From Polynucleobacter sp. JS-Safj-400b-B2 (GTDB taxonomy: Bacteria; Pseudomonadota; Gammaproteobacteria; Burkholderiales; Burkholderiaceae): 64,000 nt of DNA. A program made the translations under genes and the position numbers. Shown one piece after another: positions 29,595 through 40,515 of the stretch. The stretch is taken from positions 85,311 through 149,310 of the forward strand of contig NZ_JACVPJ010000005.1 of the NCBI RefSeq assembly GCF_018881975.1, in the 5' to 3' direction. The notes under the pieces are model-generated. The model was not told the origin of the DNA. It saw only the letters and a list, made by a program, of their open reading frames with translations, and searched no databases. Numbering within the stretch: the stretch's first letter is position 1; every line of letters begins with the position of its first letter.

Positions 29595-30745
29595 AATTGC
29601 TCTTTCCTTTCATTTATGAGCGCTATCTAGCTAAGCAGATCTATGCTGCTTTTGGTTTTATCTTATTTGCTTTAGTGGCTTTATTTTTATTCTTTGATAT
29701 CTTGAGTGAGCTCGGCTCCGTTCAGGGAGCTTACACACTTCCCTTAGCACTACTGCATGTCCTGCTAAAAGCCCCAAGCCGAATCTCAGAAATTATTCCG
29801 ATTGCAGGCTTAATTGGCAGTATTTATGTATTTGCCATGCTAGCTAGTCAGTCTGAGTTCACCATTTTGCGCATCGCCGGTCTAGACGTTAAGCGTGGCC
29901 TCATAACCCTAACCAAAATCTCTTTACCCTTAATTGCACTCACTCTCATCATGAGCGAGTGGATTGGACCCTATACCGAGGCTAAGTCTGATCAGATTCG
30001 CATGAAGGCCATGGGCTCTGCTTATTCATCCCAGTTTAGAACTGGCGTTTGGGTAAAAGATCGCTTACGTGATGAGGATGGTAGCGGCCCAGTTCGTCCT
30101 GGTGTGCGCTATGTCAACGTTGGTAAGGTTGATAAAGATAATGAAATTCGTAATATCCGTATGTATGAGTTTGACGATAGCTATCACCTCCTCTCCATTC
30201 GAAGCGCAGTATCTGGACAGTTTGATGAGGCCGGTATCTGGGTCTTAAATGATGTGACAGAAACTCGCTTTAAGGAAACGAAGCAGTCCGATCCGCTGAA
30301 TCCTGTTTTTTCTGCGCATACTTTTACGCACCCGATAGTGACTTTGGAATCCGAAGTCACGCCGCAAATTTTGAACGTACTTTTAATTAGCCCTGAAAAA
30401 ATGTCGATCATGAGCTTGGGTCGCTTTATCTCTCATCTGCGTGATAACAAACAAGATGCACAGCGACATTCAATTGCTTTCTGGAAGAAAGTCGTTTACC
30501 CATTTACTATTTTTGTAATGCTCACACTTGCACTACCCTTTGCTTATTTAAAGGTACGGGCTGGTAGCGTAGGCATTAAGGTATTTGGCGGAATCATGCT
30601 CGGTATGAGCTTTCAGCTTTTCAACTCCCTCTTCTCCAATGTGGGACTTTTGGGCTCTTGGCCAGCACTTCTCACAGCCCTAACCCCACCGCTGTTGTAC
30701 TTCCTATTGGCAATATTTGGATTGCGCTGGGTTTCAAAGGCTTAA
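29591..30745 (+). CDS. lptG: LPS export ABC transporter permease LptG
   Basis: 384 residues from the ATG at 29591 that overlaps the lptF stop (ATGA); a longer frame from 29552 lies inside lptF. Six membrane helices, a periplasmic jellyroll domain, and the family blocks FPFIYERYLAKQIY and LPFAYLKVRAGSVGIKVFGG. Partner of LptF in LPS transport. The cytosolic ATPase LptB is not in this window. Confidence 0.95.
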   Translation: MKLLFPFIYERYLAKQIYAAFGFILFALVALFLFFDILSELGSVQGAYTLPLALLHVLLKAPSRISEIIPIAGLIGSIYVFAMLASQSEFTILRIAGLDVKRGLITLTKISLPLIALTLIMSEWIGPYTEAKSDQIRMKAMGSAYSSQFRTGVWVKDRLRDEDGSGPVRPGVRYVNVGKVDKDNEIRNIRMYEFDDSYHLLSIRSAVSGQFDEAGIWVLNDVTETRFKETKQSDPLNPVFSAHTFTHPIVTLESEVTPQILNVLLISPEKMSIMSLGRFISHLRDNKQDAQRHSIAFWKKVVYPFTIFVMLTLALPFAYLKVRAGSVGIKVFGGIMLGMSFQLFNSLFSNVGLLGSWPALLTALTPPLLYFLLAIFGLRWVSKA

Positions 30746-30768
30746 TACCCAAAAATCATTTAAAATTT

Positions 30769-30804
30769 AATTCCTATATCTTTGTAGATATATAGATAGG
30801 AATT
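30769..30804 (+). promoter_or_regulatory. Overlapping inverted repeats at the CysB-like gene leader
   Basis: An outer perfect 9-bp repeat (AATTCCTAT, 30769-30777; ATAGGAATT, 30796-30804) contains the AGGA ribosome binding site. An inner 7-bp repeat (TATATCT, 30775-30781; AGATATA, 30786-30792) shares three bases with it, so both cannot form fully at once. It could be a protein operator or an RNA switch for translation. Confidence 0.5.
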
Positions 30805-30807
30805 TAC

Positions 30808-31749
30808 ATGAACCTTCATCAATTCCGTTTTGTACGGGAAGCTGTCAGACAGAACTTCAATTTAACTACTGCTGCAAAGGCACTTTTTACCTCTCAGCCG
30901 GGCGTATCCAAAGCAATTATTGAATTGGAGGATGAGTTGGGCGTGGAGATCTTTCGTCGACATGGCAAACGCATTCGCTCTCTCACTGAGCCAGGCAAAC
31001 GCATATTGAGCTCAATTGAACGCATCCTCGATGAGGTTGAAACCCTGAAAAGAGTAGGCAAAGATTTTGCTAGCCAAGATCAGGGTAGCTTCGTGATTGC
31101 AACTACCCATACACAAGCGCGCTACGCACTACCAAAAGTACTTACTGAATTTACTAAGCGCTTTCCAAAAGTAAAGGTCAGCATTCAGCAAGGTAGCCCA
31201 GGCCAAATCGCTGAATTACTTACGCATGATCGTGCTGATATTGCGATTGCAACCGAGGGAATTGCTAATACCCCTGGAGTACTAGCCCTGCCCGGCTATC
31301 AATGGCAACACGTACTAATGGTGCCATTGAGCCATCCACTCCTAAACCAAGCGACACTCACTCTTGAAGAGATCGCCAAGTATCCAATCATTACCTATGA
31401 CAAAGCCTTTGCAGGCCGTAGCAAGATTGATGCTGCATTTGCACAAAGAAATATCACGCCAGATATTATTTTAGAAGCGATTGATGCAGACGTCATCAAG
31501 ACTTATGTAGAAACGGGTATGGGTATTGGCATTGTTGCCGGTCATGCTTACGATCCAGACCGAGATCGCAACCTCAAAGTGATTCCTGCAGGACACCTAT
31601 TTGGAAATAATGTGACGCATTTAGGTGTAAAACAAGGCGCCTACCTCAGGTCTTTTGTTTACACCTTCATTGAGCTCTTCTCACCCACCCTCACAAAGAA
31701 AATTGTTGAGCAAGCGATGAATAACGAGTCCGAGACTTACGAAATCTAG
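30808..31749 (+). CDS. cysB: CysB-family LysR transcriptional regulator
   Basis: 313 residues: helix-turn-helix in the first 60 or so (NLTTAAKALFTSQPGVSKAI) and an effector domain. The N-terminal MNLHQFRFVREA and RRHGKRIRSLTEPGK are characteristic of CysB and Cbl. CysB activates sulfate assimilation genes in response to N-acetylserine. Which paralogue this is cannot be decided here; no cys genes are adjacent. The leader carries overlapping inverted repeats at 30769-30804. Confidence 0.88.
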   Translation: MNLHQFRFVREAVRQNFNLTTAAKALFTSQPGVSKAIIELEDELGVEIFRRHGKRIRSLTEPGKRILSSIERILDEVETLKRVGKDFASQDQGSFVIATTHTQARYALPKVLTEFTKRFPKVKVSIQQGSPGQIAELLTHDRADIAIATEGIANTPGVLALPGYQWQHVLMVPLSHPLLNQATLTLEEIAKYPIITYDKAFAGRSKIDAAFAQRNITPDIILEAIDADVIKTYVETGMGIGIVAGHAYDPDRDRNLKVIPAGHLFGNNVTHLGVKQGAYLRSFVYTFIELFSPTLTKKIVEQAMNNESETYEI

Positions 31750-31800
31750 ATTGACTAAGAATTGTCTTGGGGAAACCTCAAGGACAGGAAAGTCTTTGAG

Positions 31801-31885
31801 TGGTGCCTCGGGGCGGACTCGAACCGCCACGCCTTGCGGCACCGGATTTTGAGTCCGGCACGTCTACCAATTCCATCACCGAGGC
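31801..31885 (-). tRNA. tRNA-Leu (anticodon CAA)
   Basis: Read on the minus strand, a complete 85-base cloverleaf: acceptor GCCTCGG pairs with CCGAGGC, the D arm contains TTGGTAGACG, the anticodon stem-loop is CCGGA-CTCAAAA-TCCGG with CAA, a long variable arm (TGCCGCAAGGCG) marks it as a class II tRNA, and the T arm has GGTTCGAGTCC. The terminal CCA is encoded. Confidence 0.96.
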
Positions 31886-32037
31886 AGGTGTTTGCAGTGG
31901 AAATTCTGCTTACTTTGCTACTTTGTTACTGCTAAGACATGAGAGTGTAACAAAAAATGGTTAGATACCCCCTACCTCGGGTCTAGAACCCCTTAAAATG
32001 AGGTCTTCTAGCCAAATCATTAAAAGGACTTACCCGT

Positions 32038-32757
32038 ATGGCCGGCCATTCGAAATGGGCCAATATTCAACACCGCAAAGGTCGTCAGGACGAAAAACGC
32101 GGCAAGATTTGGACCAAACTCATTAAAGAAATTACCGTAGCTGCCAAATTAGGTGGTGGTGATATTGCTACAAACCCACGTTTACGTCTGGCTATTGATA
32201 AGGCCAAAGACTCTAATATGCCGAACGATAACGTGCAAAGAGCGATTCAGCGTGGTACGGGCTCACTCGAGGGTGTGAACTATGAAGAGATTCGTTACGA
32301 GGGCTACGGCATTAATGGCGCAGCCATCATTGTTGATTGCTTAACTGATAACCGCACACGTACCGTTGCAGAAGTTCGTCATGCTTTTAATAAGAATGGC
32401 GGCAATATGGGTACAGAAGGTTCTGTTGCTTTCTTATTCAACCACTGCGGACAGATGTTATTTGCACCAGGTACTAGCGAAGATCAACTGATGGAAGTGG
32501 CATTAGATGCTGGCGCTGAAGATGTCATCACTCATGATGATGGATCTTTAGAGGTGCTCTCCCCCGTTCCTGATTTTTCTAAAGTGCAAGACGCCATTAG
32601 CAAGGCAGGCCTCAAGCCTGAATTAGCAACGGTAGCCATGCGCCCCGAGACAGAGATTGCCTTAGAAGGTGATCAGGCAGAAAGCATGCAGAAGTTATTA
32701 GATGCACTTGAGAACTTAGATGATGTTCAAGAAGTATTTACGAACGCTGCGCTTTAA
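32038..32757 (+). CDS. yebC: YebC/PmpR-family protein
   Basis: 239 residues. The start [22 protein letters not shown] is universal for the family, and [20 protein letters not shown] is a second signature. YebC-like proteins were long described as DNA-binding regulators, and recent work on the family ties some members to translation of difficult sequences. Which applies here cannot be read from the sequence. It heads a long run of same-strand genes through rng. Confidence 0.95.
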   Translation: MAGHSKWANIQHRKGRQDEKRGKIWTKLIKEITVAAKLGGGDIATNPRLRLAIDKAKDSNMPNDNVQRAIQRGTGSLEGVNYEEIRYEGYGINGAAIIVDCLTDNRTRTVAEVRHAFNKNGGNMGTEGSVAFLFNHCGQMLFAPGTSEDQLMEVALDAGAEDVITHDDGSLEVLSPVPDFSKVQDAISKAGLKPELATVAMRPETEIALEGDQAESMQKLLDALENLDDVQEVFTNAAL

Positions 32758-32787
32758 TTTTTTGTTAATTACTACAGATAGCTTGTT

Positions 32788-34065
32788 ATGAAAATTCTAC
32801 TAATTGGATCTGGCGGACGCGAACATGCGCTAGCTTGGAAGTTAGCCCAATCCCCCCAAGTGCAAACGGTTTATGTTGCTCCAGGCAATGGTGGTACAGC
32901 TACCGCGAAGCAAACCGCTGCAGGTATTGAGAACTTACCCATCACAGGATTGCAAGAGTTGGCTGACTTTGCTAAGCGCGAGAAGATTCATTTAACAGTT
33001 GTCGGTCCAGAGGCTCCGCTTGCTGCCGGCATCGTGGATGTATTCCGCAATAATGGCTTGCGTATTTTTGGGCCAACTCAATTAGCAGCCCAGCTGGAGT
33101 CTTCTAAGGACTTTTCTAAAGCCTTTATGAAGCGTCATGGCATTCCAACAGCGGATTACCAAACCTTCTCTAATGCAATAGAGGCACATGCCTACATTGA
33201 TGCCAAAGGTGCGCCGATTGTGATTAAGGCTGATGGACTGGCTGCTGGCAAAGGCGTTGTCGTTGCCATGAATCTTGAAGAAGCACATTCGGCAGTGGAC
33301 ATGATGTTGGCAGACAATAAACTAGGCAATGCAGGTGCCCGTGTAGTGATAGAAGAATTCCTCACGGGGGAAGAAGCAAGTTTTATCGTTTTAGTAGATG
33401 GCAAGAATGTTCTTGCATTAGCAACTAGCCAAGATCACAAGCGCTTATTAGATGCCGATCAAGGACCAAACACGGGCGGCATGGGTGCTTACTCCCCTGC
33501 TCCAGTAGTTACTCCAGAAATTCATGCACGCGCATTACGTGAAGTGATCATGCCAACTGTTAAAGGCATGAAAGCAGATGGCATTCCTTATACCGGCTTC
33601 CTATATGCCGGTCTAATGATCACGCCTGACGGCAAGATCAAGACATTAGAATTTAACTGCCGCATGGGTGACCCAGAGACACAGCCCATCATGGCCCGAC
33701 TGCGTAGCGATCTGGTCAATGCACTAGATCATGCGGTAGATGGCACACTCAATGAAGTGGAATTGGAATGGGATCGCCGCACAGCCCTTGGCGTTGTGCT
33801 GGCTGCTCATAATTATCCAGAGACTCCTCGTGTTGGTGATGTCATTACCGGCATACCTGCTGATACTGAAGATCAAATCACTTTCCATGCTGGCACGAAA
33901 CTGCAAGATGGCAAAGTGGTGACATCAGGCGGACGCGTGATGTGTGTTGTTGGTCTTGCGGACACTGTTCGTGGCGCCCAACAAAAAGCTTACGATGTGA
34001 TCAATCACATCAAGTTTGATGACATGCAATATCGCAAAGATATCGGCTACCGCGCAATTAAGTAA
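32788..34065 (+). CDS. purD: Phosphoribosylamine-glycine ligase
   Basis: 425 residues, an ATP-grasp enzyme making glycinamide ribonucleotide in purine synthesis. The N-terminal MKILLIGSGGREHALAWKL, the ATP-grasp block FLTGEEASFIVLVDG and the signature RMGDPETQPIM are present. It lies 30 bases after yebC and 20 bases before hemF. Confidence 0.97.
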   Translation: MKILLIGSGGREHALAWKLAQSPQVQTVYVAPGNGGTATAKQTAAGIENLPITGLQELADFAKREKIHLTVVGPEAPLAAGIVDVFRNNGLRIFGPTQLAAQLESSKDFSKAFMKRHGIPTADYQTFSNAIEAHAYIDAKGAPIVIKADGLAAGKGVVVAMNLEEAHSAVDMMLADNKLGNAGARVVIEEFLTGEEASFIVLVDGKNVLALATSQDHKRLLDADQGPNTGGMGAYSPAPVVTPEIHARALREVIMPTVKGMKADGIPYTGFLYAGLMITPDGKIKTLEFNCRMGDPETQPIMARLRSDLVNALDHAVDGTLNEVELEWDRRTALGVVLAAHNYPETPRVGDVITGIPADTEDQITFHAGTKLQDGKVVTSGGRVMCVVGLADTVRGAQQKAYDVINHIKFDDMQYRKDIGYRAIK

Positions 34066-34085
34066 CCCCATAAAGTTAGAACGCC

Positions 34086-35018
34086 TTGTCAGATCACCAT
34101 ACCCAAATTGATATCAATGCCTTAAAAGAATATTTTTTAGGCTTGCAAGATCGCATCACCACTGCCATGAGCGCTTTGGATGGTAAGGCCTTTGTTGCTG
34201 ACGAATGGCATAAACCTGAAGACAGCAAACTTAAAGGATATGGCCGTACCTGCATTTTGAATGGCGGCAATATTCTTGAAAAAGGTGGCGTAGGCTTCTC
34301 GCACGTGCGCGGCGATCAAATGCCACCTTCGGCATCGCATCACCGCCCAGAAGTAGCGGGCCGCAGCTTTGAAGCGATGGGCGTTTCCTTAGTCTTTCAC
34401 CCAAATAATCCCAAGGTACCCACCACCCATATGAACGTGCGCTGCTTTATTGCCCAAGCGCCAGATAAAGAGGCTGTATGGTGGTTTGGGGGTGGCTTTG
34501 ACTTGACCCCTTACTATGGCGTTGATGAGGACTGCAAACACTTTCATCAAACTGCTAAAGATGCTTTAGATCCATTTGGTGAAGAGCTTTACCCACGTTT
34601 TAAAAAATGGTGTGATGAATATTTCTACTTAAAACATCGTGAAGAACCCCGAGGTATTGGCGGCGTTTTCTTTGATGACTTTAATGAGCTCGGTTTTGAG
34701 AAGAGCTTTGCGATGACTCGCGCAGTAGGTGATGCATTTATTAACGCTTACCTCCCAATCGTGCAGCGCCGCCATCAAGATGGCTTTACTCCTGAAGAAA
34801 AGTCTTTCCAAGAATATCGCCGTGGTCGTTATGTTGAATACAACCTCATCTTTGATCGAGGGACGATCTTTGGCCTGCACTCAGGTGGTCGTACTGAATC
34901 TATTCTGATGTCGATGCCACCAGTGGTTCAATGGTGGTACAACTGGCAGCCAACTCCTGGCACGCCAGAGGCTAAGTTATATGACTATTACCTCAAGCCA
35001 CGAGATTGGCTAGCTTGA
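34086..35018 (+). CDS. hemF: Oxygen-dependent coproporphyrinogen III oxidase
   Basis: 310 residues from a TTG at 34086. An in-frame TAG lies three codons upstream and the next ATG is about 27 residues in, beyond the conserved start, so TTG is the only good choice. It oxidises coproporphyrinogen III to protoporphyrinogen IX using oxygen. Conserved blocks are [21 protein letters not shown] and [12 protein letters not shown]. Its presence fits an aerobic life. Confidence 0.95.
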   Translation: MSDHHTQIDINALKEYFLGLQDRITTAMSALDGKAFVADEWHKPEDSKLKGYGRTCILNGGNILEKGGVGFSHVRGDQMPPSASHHRPEVAGRSFEAMGVSLVFHPNNPKVPTTHMNVRCFIAQAPDKEAVWWFGGGFDLTPYYGVDEDCKHFHQTAKDALDPFGEELYPRFKKWCDEYFYLKHREEPRGIGGVFFDDFNELGFEKSFAMTRAVGDAFINAYLPIVQRRHQDGFTPEEKSFQEYRRGRYVEYNLIFDRGTIFGLHSGGRTESILMSMPPVVQWWYNWQPTPGTPEAKLYDYYLKPRDWLA

Positions 35019-35719
35019 GCGCTTTACCTTTGAATACTCCTAAAAAAATTGGCATTCTTGGGGGAACCTTTGATCCCCCTCATGTGGGCCATCTTAAGCT
35101 GGCCACTCATTTTTCAAGACTGTTGCGACTAGATGCCCTACTACTCATTCCCAGCGGTGAACCCTGGCAAAAAGGTGCCGGCATTACTCCTGCAGAAGTA
35201 CGCTTTAAGCTAACTGAGGCTGCAGGAATTGATTTAGCACGAACATTTTTATATCTCAAGATCGCTACTCAAGTAGGCATTGACCGTATGGAGATCGATC
35301 GCGCTGGACCAAGCTATGCAATCGATACCGTCAAAGCCTTGCGAGAGCGATTTGGAGCAAATGCTAGCTTGACTTGGCTAATGGGAGCAGATTCCTTGGT
35401 GGCGCTTCCTAGCTGGAATTCTTGGGAAAAGCTGAGTCAATACGTCAATTTTGCCGTGGCCACTAGACCGCACCATGATTTACAAGACCAAATTAGTTCT
35501 GAAGTGAGGCAATTTATTGAAGATCATCAGGTAAAAAATGTTGCCGCTCTTGAAAATAGCACCGCAGGCCTCATATATATCGATGACAGCTTGAATGTCG
35601 ATCTATCCTCTACCGAGTTACGCGACCTCCTCAAATCAAGCTCTAGAAGCGCTATAGCATCCGAGCAAATACCAACCCACACCCTAGAAATCATTACAAA
35701 TCTGGGCTTGTATCAGTAA
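35015..35719 (+). CDS. nadD: Nicotinate-nucleotide adenylyltransferase
   Basis: About 234 residues. The likely start is the TTG at 35015, whose TTGA overlaps the hemF stop; a TTG at 35006 would add three residues and cannot be excluded. It adenylates nicotinate mononucleotide on the way to NAD. The nucleotidyltransferase motif [12 protein letters not shown] is near the N-terminus and SSTELRDLL is the ISSTxIR equivalent near the C-terminus. Confidence 0.94.
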   Translation: MSALPLNTPKKIGILGGTFDPPHVGHLKLATHFSRLLRLDALLLIPSGEPWQKGAGITPAEVRFKLTEAAGIDLARTFLYLKIATQVGIDRMEIDRAGPSYAIDTVKALRERFGANASLTWLMGADSLVALPSWNSWEKLSQYVNFAVATRPHHDLQDQISSEVRQFIEDHQVKNVAALENSTAGLIYIDDSLNVDLSSTELRDLLKSSSRSAIASEQIPTHTLEIITNLGLYQ

Positions 35720-35764
35720 TCAAGCTAAGATCACCCTAAATACAAAAATTATTACCGAGAAAAT

Positions 35765-36154
35765 ATGGGCTTACGTAAATTACAACGCGTCGTGATTGAT
35801 GCCCTAGAAGATGTCAAAGCACAGGATATTCGTGTATATGACACCACCAAATTAAGTGAATTATTCGATCGCGTGATCATTGCTACCGGTTCAAGCAATC
35901 GCCAAACCCGCTCTTTAGCAATGTCCGTCAAAGAAGAGGTAAATGCCAAAGGCGGTGAAGTTATTTCTATTGAAGGTTTAGAAACCGGTGAGTGGGTATT
36001 GGTAGACTGCGGCGACGTTGTTGTACATATTTTGCAACCGATGCTACGCTCTTACTATCAGCTTGAAGGCATGTGGGGCGCTAAACCAGTCCGCGTCAAA
36101 TTAGCTGGCGATAAGGGTCTTGCCAAGGCAAGCGAATCTGAAGACGACGAGTAA
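35765..36154 (+). CDS. rsfS: Ribosome silencing factor
   Basis: 129 residues. RsfS binds uL14 on the large ribosomal subunit and blocks subunit joining when nutrients are low. The core is [15 protein letters not shown], then [19 protein letters not shown] and [13 protein letters not shown]. It sits between nadD and rlmH as in most proteobacteria. The acidic C-terminal tail (SESEDDE) is unremarkable for the family. Confidence 0.95.
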   Translation: MGLRKLQRVVIDALEDVKAQDIRVYDTTKLSELFDRVIIATGSSNRQTRSLAMSVKEEVNAKGGEVISIEGLETGEWVLVDCGDVVVHILQPMLRSYYQLEGMWGAKPVRVKLAGDKGLAKASESEDDE

Positions 36155-36174
36155 TTTCGTCGTCATTTGCGGCA

Positions 36175-36618
36175 ATGCGACTCACCATAGTTTCAGTTGG
36201 CCATAAGATGCCCGAGTGGGTTGCAATAGCTACCCATGACTACATCAAAAGAATGCCTGCTGACTGCAGCATTGAAATCAAAGAGATCAAACCGGATATC
36301 ACCCCCGCAAAAGAAGCCGTAAGGATTGCTGCAGCTATTCCAAAGGGGTCCAGGGTGATTGCTTTGGATGAACGTGGCAAAGATCAAACTACACAAAACT
36401 TAGCGACTCAACTGGCCAGTTGGCGCCAAGAGGGCTTTGACATCACCTTTTTAATTGGTGGGGCGGATGGCTTGGACGCGAGCTTAAAAGCAAGTGCGCA
36501 AGCCATGTGGCGACTATCTAGCCTTACCTTGCCTCATGCAATGGCTAGAGTATTGCTTGTTGAGCAACTCTATCGAGCCTGGACCATTCTGCAAGGCCAT
36601 CCATATCATCGTGAGTAA
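36175..36618 (+). CDS. rlmH: 23S rRNA (pseudouridine1915-N3)-methyltransferase
   Basis: 147 residues, a SPOUT-fold methyltransferase. It methylates pseudouridine 1915 of 23S rRNA. SAM-binding blocks are [10 protein letters not shown] and [18 protein letters not shown], and it ends in the family's fixed GHPYHRE. Its last eight bases overlap the maf start. Confidence 0.97.
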   Translation: MRLTIVSVGHKMPEWVAIATHDYIKRMPADCSIEIKEIKPDITPAKEAVRIAAAIPKGSRVIALDERGKDQTTQNLATQLASWRQEGFDITFLIGGADGLDASLKASAQAMWRLSSLTLPHAMARVLLVEQLYRAWTILQGHPYHRE

Positions 36619-37255
36619 GTTGATAAATCCCGTGCATTCTTTTATATACCTTGCTTCGCAGAGTCCCCGTCGACAAGAGCTCTTAAAGCAAATCGGTATT
36701 CGCTTTGAAATGCTTTTGCCTAGCCCCGATGAAGACAGTGAAAGCATTGAAACTCCCTTGTTCAATGAAAAAGCTCGCGACTATGTTGAGCGCGTTACCT
36801 TGGCAAAAAGTGCTGCAGCACTTTCGAGATGGAAAAAAAGTGGGTTGCCGTGGGCCCCGATCCTCTGCGCCGATACTACCGTGAGTCTACCCAATAGTCC
36901 TGATGGAGAAATTCTGGGTAAGCCGGCTGATGCAGTAGATGCTGTACGTATTTTGAGCATGCTCAGCGGCAAAATACATGAAGTACTTAGCTCGGTAGCT
37001 GTGACCATAAATCCTGATGAAAAACCAATACAATTAGTGCAGGTTTCTGAAGTTCAGTTTGTCAACTTAGCTCCCGAACAAATTTCTGCCTACATCGCCA
37101 GCGGTGAACCCTTTGGTAAGGCTGGAGCCTACGGTATCCAAGGCTTAGGTGGTGCCTTTATTCCCTCAATTCAGGGTAGCTATAGCGGTATCATGGGTCT
37201 ACCTATTTATGAAACCAGCCTTTTGCTGGAACGTGCCCAAGTCAGCAGCATATGA
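36611..37255 (+). CDS. maf: Maf-family nucleotide pyrophosphatase
   Basis: 214 residues if it starts at the GTG at 36611; a GTG at 36632 is the alternative, and a longer frame to 36494 overlaps rlmH and has no support. Maf proteins hydrolyse non-canonical or modified nucleoside triphosphates. The signature [12 protein letters not shown] is at the N-terminus, with ADTTVSLP and [12 protein letters not shown] further on. The stop overlaps the rng start (ATGA). Confidence 0.93.
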   Translation: MSKLINPVHSFIYLASQSPRRQELLKQIGIRFEMLLPSPDEDSESIETPLFNEKARDYVERVTLAKSAAALSRWKKSGLPWAPILCADTTVSLPNSPDGEILGKPADAVDAVRILSMLSGKIHEVLSSVAVTINPDEKPIQLVQVSEVQFVNLAPEQISAYIASGEPFGKAGAYGIQGLGGAFIPSIQGSYSGIMGLPIYETSLLLERAQVSSI

Positions 37256-38715
37256 ACGAAGAGATACTGATCAATATCACCCCGCAAGAAACGCGCGTTG
37301 CTTTAATTCAGCAAGGCGCAGTTCAAGAATTGCAGATTGAGCGCACTCGACAACGAGGTATTGTCGGCAATATCTATTTAGCCAAAGTAGCGCGTGTATT
37401 GCCAGGTATGCAATCTGCATTTATTGAGATTGGTCTTGAACGAACTGCTTTTATGCACGTTGCAGACATTACCCAAAATAATCCTCAGGCACAAATTGAA
37501 AAATTATTATTTGAGGGGCAAACACTACTAGTACAGGTATTAAAAGATCCGCTAGGCACTAAAGGCGCTCGCCTGACAACCCAATTGAGTATTGCTGGCC
37601 GTAATTTGGTTTATTTACCCCCTGCGGGCAGCGATGCTGCAACTGAAAAATATATAGGTGTTTCCCAGCGGATTGATCAACCTGAAGAGCGTGAGGCGAT
37701 CAAGGCCCGTCTTGCCAGATTGATGGCTGACGATGAAAAAGGCGGCATTATTGTCCGCACCAGCGCCCAAGATGCATCGGATACTGAACTGCAGCATGAC
37801 ATGCTTTACCTGCGCACCACCTGGGAAAACATTCATGCGGCGATGAAACATAATCCGGCCCCCACCCTGCTCTATCAAGACCTCAGTCTTGCTGAGCGAG
37901 TCTTGCGTGATGTTGCTGGAGAAGAGACCACTCAAATTCGAGTGGATTCTGCTGAAAATTTCGAGAAGCTTAAAGCCTTTACCACCGCTTACATGCCCAA
38001 CCTGCTGGGCAAGCTGACTCTACATCGTGGCGAGCGTGCGTTATTTGATTTATTTGATGTGGATGCTGAGATCAATAAGGCCCTCGGTCGTCGAGTAGAC
38101 TTAAAGTCTGGCGGCTATCTGATGATTGATCAAACGGAGTCCATGACAACGATTGATGTCAATACTGGCAGCTATGTCGGCGCACGCAATCTTGATGATA
38201 CCGTCTTCAAAACCAACTTGGAAGCAGCTCAAGCGATTGCTCGCCAACTGCGCTTACGCAATCTGGGTGGCATCATCATTATTGACTTCATTGATATGGT
38301 TGGCAAAGACCATCAAGAATCCGTGTTGCATGAACTCAAACGTAATCTAGAGCGTGATCATGCGCGTACCTCAGTAAGCGATTTTTCTGCTTTGGGCTTA
38401 GTAGAGATGACTCGCAAGCGGACTCGTGAGTCGCTCGCCCATATCACCTGCGAGCCTTGCGCTACCTGTCTTGGCAAGGGTGAGATTAAAACTGCGCAGA
38501 CAATTTGTTACGAGATTTTGCGAGAGATTGTGCGAGAGCACCGCCAGTTTAATCCGCGAGAATTCCGAATTGTGGCAGCACCTGATGTTATTGATCTATT
38601 CCTAGAAGAAGAAAATCAATTCTTGGCACAGCTTGGCGACTTCATTGGCAAACCGATTACCCTCCAGGCTGAGGGTAGCTTCCGTCAAGAACAATACGAT
38701 ATTGTTCTCAGTTAA
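37252..38715 (+). CDS. rng: Ribonuclease G
   Basis: 487 residues. It processes the 5' end of 16S rRNA and some mRNAs. An S1 domain covers residues 35-125 or so (GIVGNIYLAKVARVLPGMQSAF), the catalytic part has TIDVNTGSYVG and IIIDFIDM, and the zinc-link is CEPCATCLGKG. The length fits RNase G and not RNase E, which has a long extra C-terminus. Confidence 0.95.
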   Translation: MNEEILINITPQETRVALIQQGAVQELQIERTRQRGIVGNIYLAKVARVLPGMQSAFIEIGLERTAFMHVADITQNNPQAQIEKLLFEGQTLLVQVLKDPLGTKGARLTTQLSIAGRNLVYLPPAGSDAATEKYIGVSQRIDQPEEREAIKARLARLMADDEKGGIIVRTSAQDASDTELQHDMLYLRTTWENIHAAMKHNPAPTLLYQDLSLAERVLRDVAGEETTQIRVDSAENFEKLKAFTTAYMPNLLGKLTLHRGERALFDLFDVDAEINKALGRRVDLKSGGYLMIDQTESMTTIDVNTGSYVGARNLDDTVFKTNLEAAQAIARQLRLRNLGGIIIIDFIDMVGKDHQESVLHELKRNLERDHARTSVSDFSALGLVEMTRKRTRESLAHITCEPCATCLGKGEIKTAQTICYEILREIVREHRQFNPREFRIVAAPDVIDLFLEEENQFLAQLGDFIGKPITLQAEGSFRQEQYDIVLS

Positions 38716-38741
38716 ATTTTCTAAATTTTGGTTGGACTCAA

Positions 38742-40505
38742 TTAGGCGTTTGAGAACTGAATGCGATGTAAATTCGCATACAAGCCGTCTTGCTTAATTA
38801 AATCTTCGTGGGAACCATTTTCAACGATCTTGCCATGCTCAAGCACCACAATTCGGTCAGCATGTTCAATGGTTGATAAACGGTGAGCAATCACTAAAGT
38901 AGTTCTATTCGCCATTAAGCGCTCAAGCGCCTCCTGAACCTGACGTTCGGATTCAGAATCCAATGCAGAAGTTGCTTCATCCAAAATCAAAATTGGCGCA
39001 TTTTTATAGATTGCGCGGGCAATAGCCATGCGCTGGCGTTGTCCGCCGGATAAGCGATTACCGTTATCACCCACCATCGAATCAATACCTTCGGGCAACT
39101 CTTTGATCAGCGCACTCAAATTAGCAGCCTCCAAAGCTTCCATGACACGTCCACGATCAATACCACCTTGATCGTTGGCGCCATAGGCGACGTTAGCAGC
39201 AATCGTATCGTTAAAGAGGATGACATCCTGACTTACAAAAGCAATCTGGCGTCGCACATCGGCCAACACAATATCTTCGATAGGAATGTCATCCAAGAAA
39301 ATGTGGCCGCTGGTCGGCTTATAGAAGCGTGGCAATAAATTAACGAGCGTAGATTTACCGCCACCTGAAGGTCCAACGAAAGCTACAACTTCACCTGGTT
39401 TAATGTTGAGATTGATATTGCGCAAAGCATCTTTTCGCCCGACCTCTTGTTGATATGAAAAGCCAACGTCATCAAAACGAATAGCGCCTTTTGCCTTATT
39501 AAGCGGCTTCATATTCTGCTTGTGCTCTTCATCCTCCTCAAAAGGCTGATCCATTAATCCAAAAATCATTTCTGCAGCTGTAAGCCCACGTTGTAGCGGC
39601 TGATTAATATCGGCCAAGTGCTTAAGCGGTGAAATTACCAACATCATGGCGGTAATAAAGGCTGCAAAACCACCGACAGTCGTGCCTTCGGTGGCAGATT
39701 GCATCAACGCGATGACTAGTACTACGGATAAAGCCATAGAGGCAATCAACTGAGTGATTGGCTGATTTAGACCGCCCGCCACAGCAGACTTCAAAGCAAA
39801 CTGACGTGCACGTTCAGCCTTTTGTCTAAAACGATTCATTTCGTACTCTTCAGCACCATGAACTTTAACTATCTTATATCCCGCAGCCGCCTCTTCCACA
39901 ATGTAAGCAAGCTCACTAGTGAGTGTTTGCTGCTCTCTATTTAGGGATCTTAGGCGACGATTAATTTTGCTCATGATGAATGCAATCACCGGGAAAATAA
40001 CCAGTACCACCAATGTCAATTGCCAGTTTAGGTAGATGAGATAGCCCATTAAACCAATTACAGTGAGTGAATCACGCACCAAGCTAATTAACATTCCCCC
40101 CATAACAGAGAGGACATTATTTACTTCAAAGACAACTGCATTAATGAGGTTTGATGCAGAGTTTTGTTGAAAAAAAGCAGTCTTTGCATGCAATAGTGTT
40201 TGAAACATTTGCTCACGCAATTTCAATAACACCGCATTAATTACTCGAGTTAATAGATAGTTGGATAAAAATTGAGCCAAACTGCGAACCAAGGCCAAGC
40301 CAACCAAAAAAACGGGGACTTGCCAGAGCTTGCTATTGAGCTGACCAGTAAAGCCGCGGTCCAGCAAGGGCTTCATCAGAGCCGGAATGGAGGTTTCGGC
40401 GCCAGCCACCAAAGCCATGGCCAAAAGCGACCCAATAATCAAGCCGTAATGGGGCTTGAGGTAGGTAATTAAGCGATTTAGGGCGGTACGGTCTTGAGCA
40501 TTCAT
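38742..40505 (-). CDS. msbA: Lipid A flippase MsbA (ABC transporter)
   Basis: 587 residues from the ATG at 40505; a longer frame to 40673 is antisense to the next gene. Six membrane helices, then an ATPase domain with GPSGGGKST (Walker A), [14 protein letters not shown] and [12 protein letters not shown] (Walker B). It flips lipid A-core across the inner membrane. The neighbouring glycosyltransferases, of LPS-core type, support this. Its start codon is 10 bases from that of the divergent glycosyltransferase, so the promoters must lie inside coding DNA. Confidence 0.93.
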   Translation of the reverse strand: MNAQDRTALNRLITYLKPHYGLIIGSLLAMALVAGAETSIPALMKPLLDRGFTGQLNSKLWQVPVFLVGLALVRSLAQFLSNYLLTRVINAVLLKLREQMFQTLLHAKTAFFQQNSASNLINAVVFEVNNVLSVMGGMLISLVRDSLTVIGLMGYLIYLNWQLTLVVLVIFPVIAFIMSKINRRLRSLNREQQTLTSELAYIVEEAAAGYKIVKVHGAEEYEMNRFRQKAERARQFALKSAVAGGLNQPITQLIASMALSVVLVIALMQSATEGTTVGGFAAFITAMMLVISPLKHLADINQPLQRGLTAAEMIFGLMDQPFEEDEEHKQNMKPLNKAKGAIRFDDVGFSYQQEVGRKDALRNINLNIKPGEVVAFVGPSGGGKSTLVNLLPRFYKPTSGHIFLDDIPIEDIVLADVRRQIAFVSQDVILFNDTIAANVAYGANDQGGIDRGRVMEALEAANLSALIKELPEGIDSMVGDNGNRLSGGQRQRMAIARAIYKNAPILILDEATSALDSESERQVQEALERLMANRTTLVIAHRLSTIEHADRIVVLEHGKIVENGSHEDLIKQDGLYANLHRIQFSNA

Positions 40506-40515
40506 ATAATGAATT

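Noticed and set aside
36494..36610. N-terminal extension of maf
   Set aside because: The frame extends inside rlmH but lacks family similarity; LASQSPRR is expected near the N-terminus.
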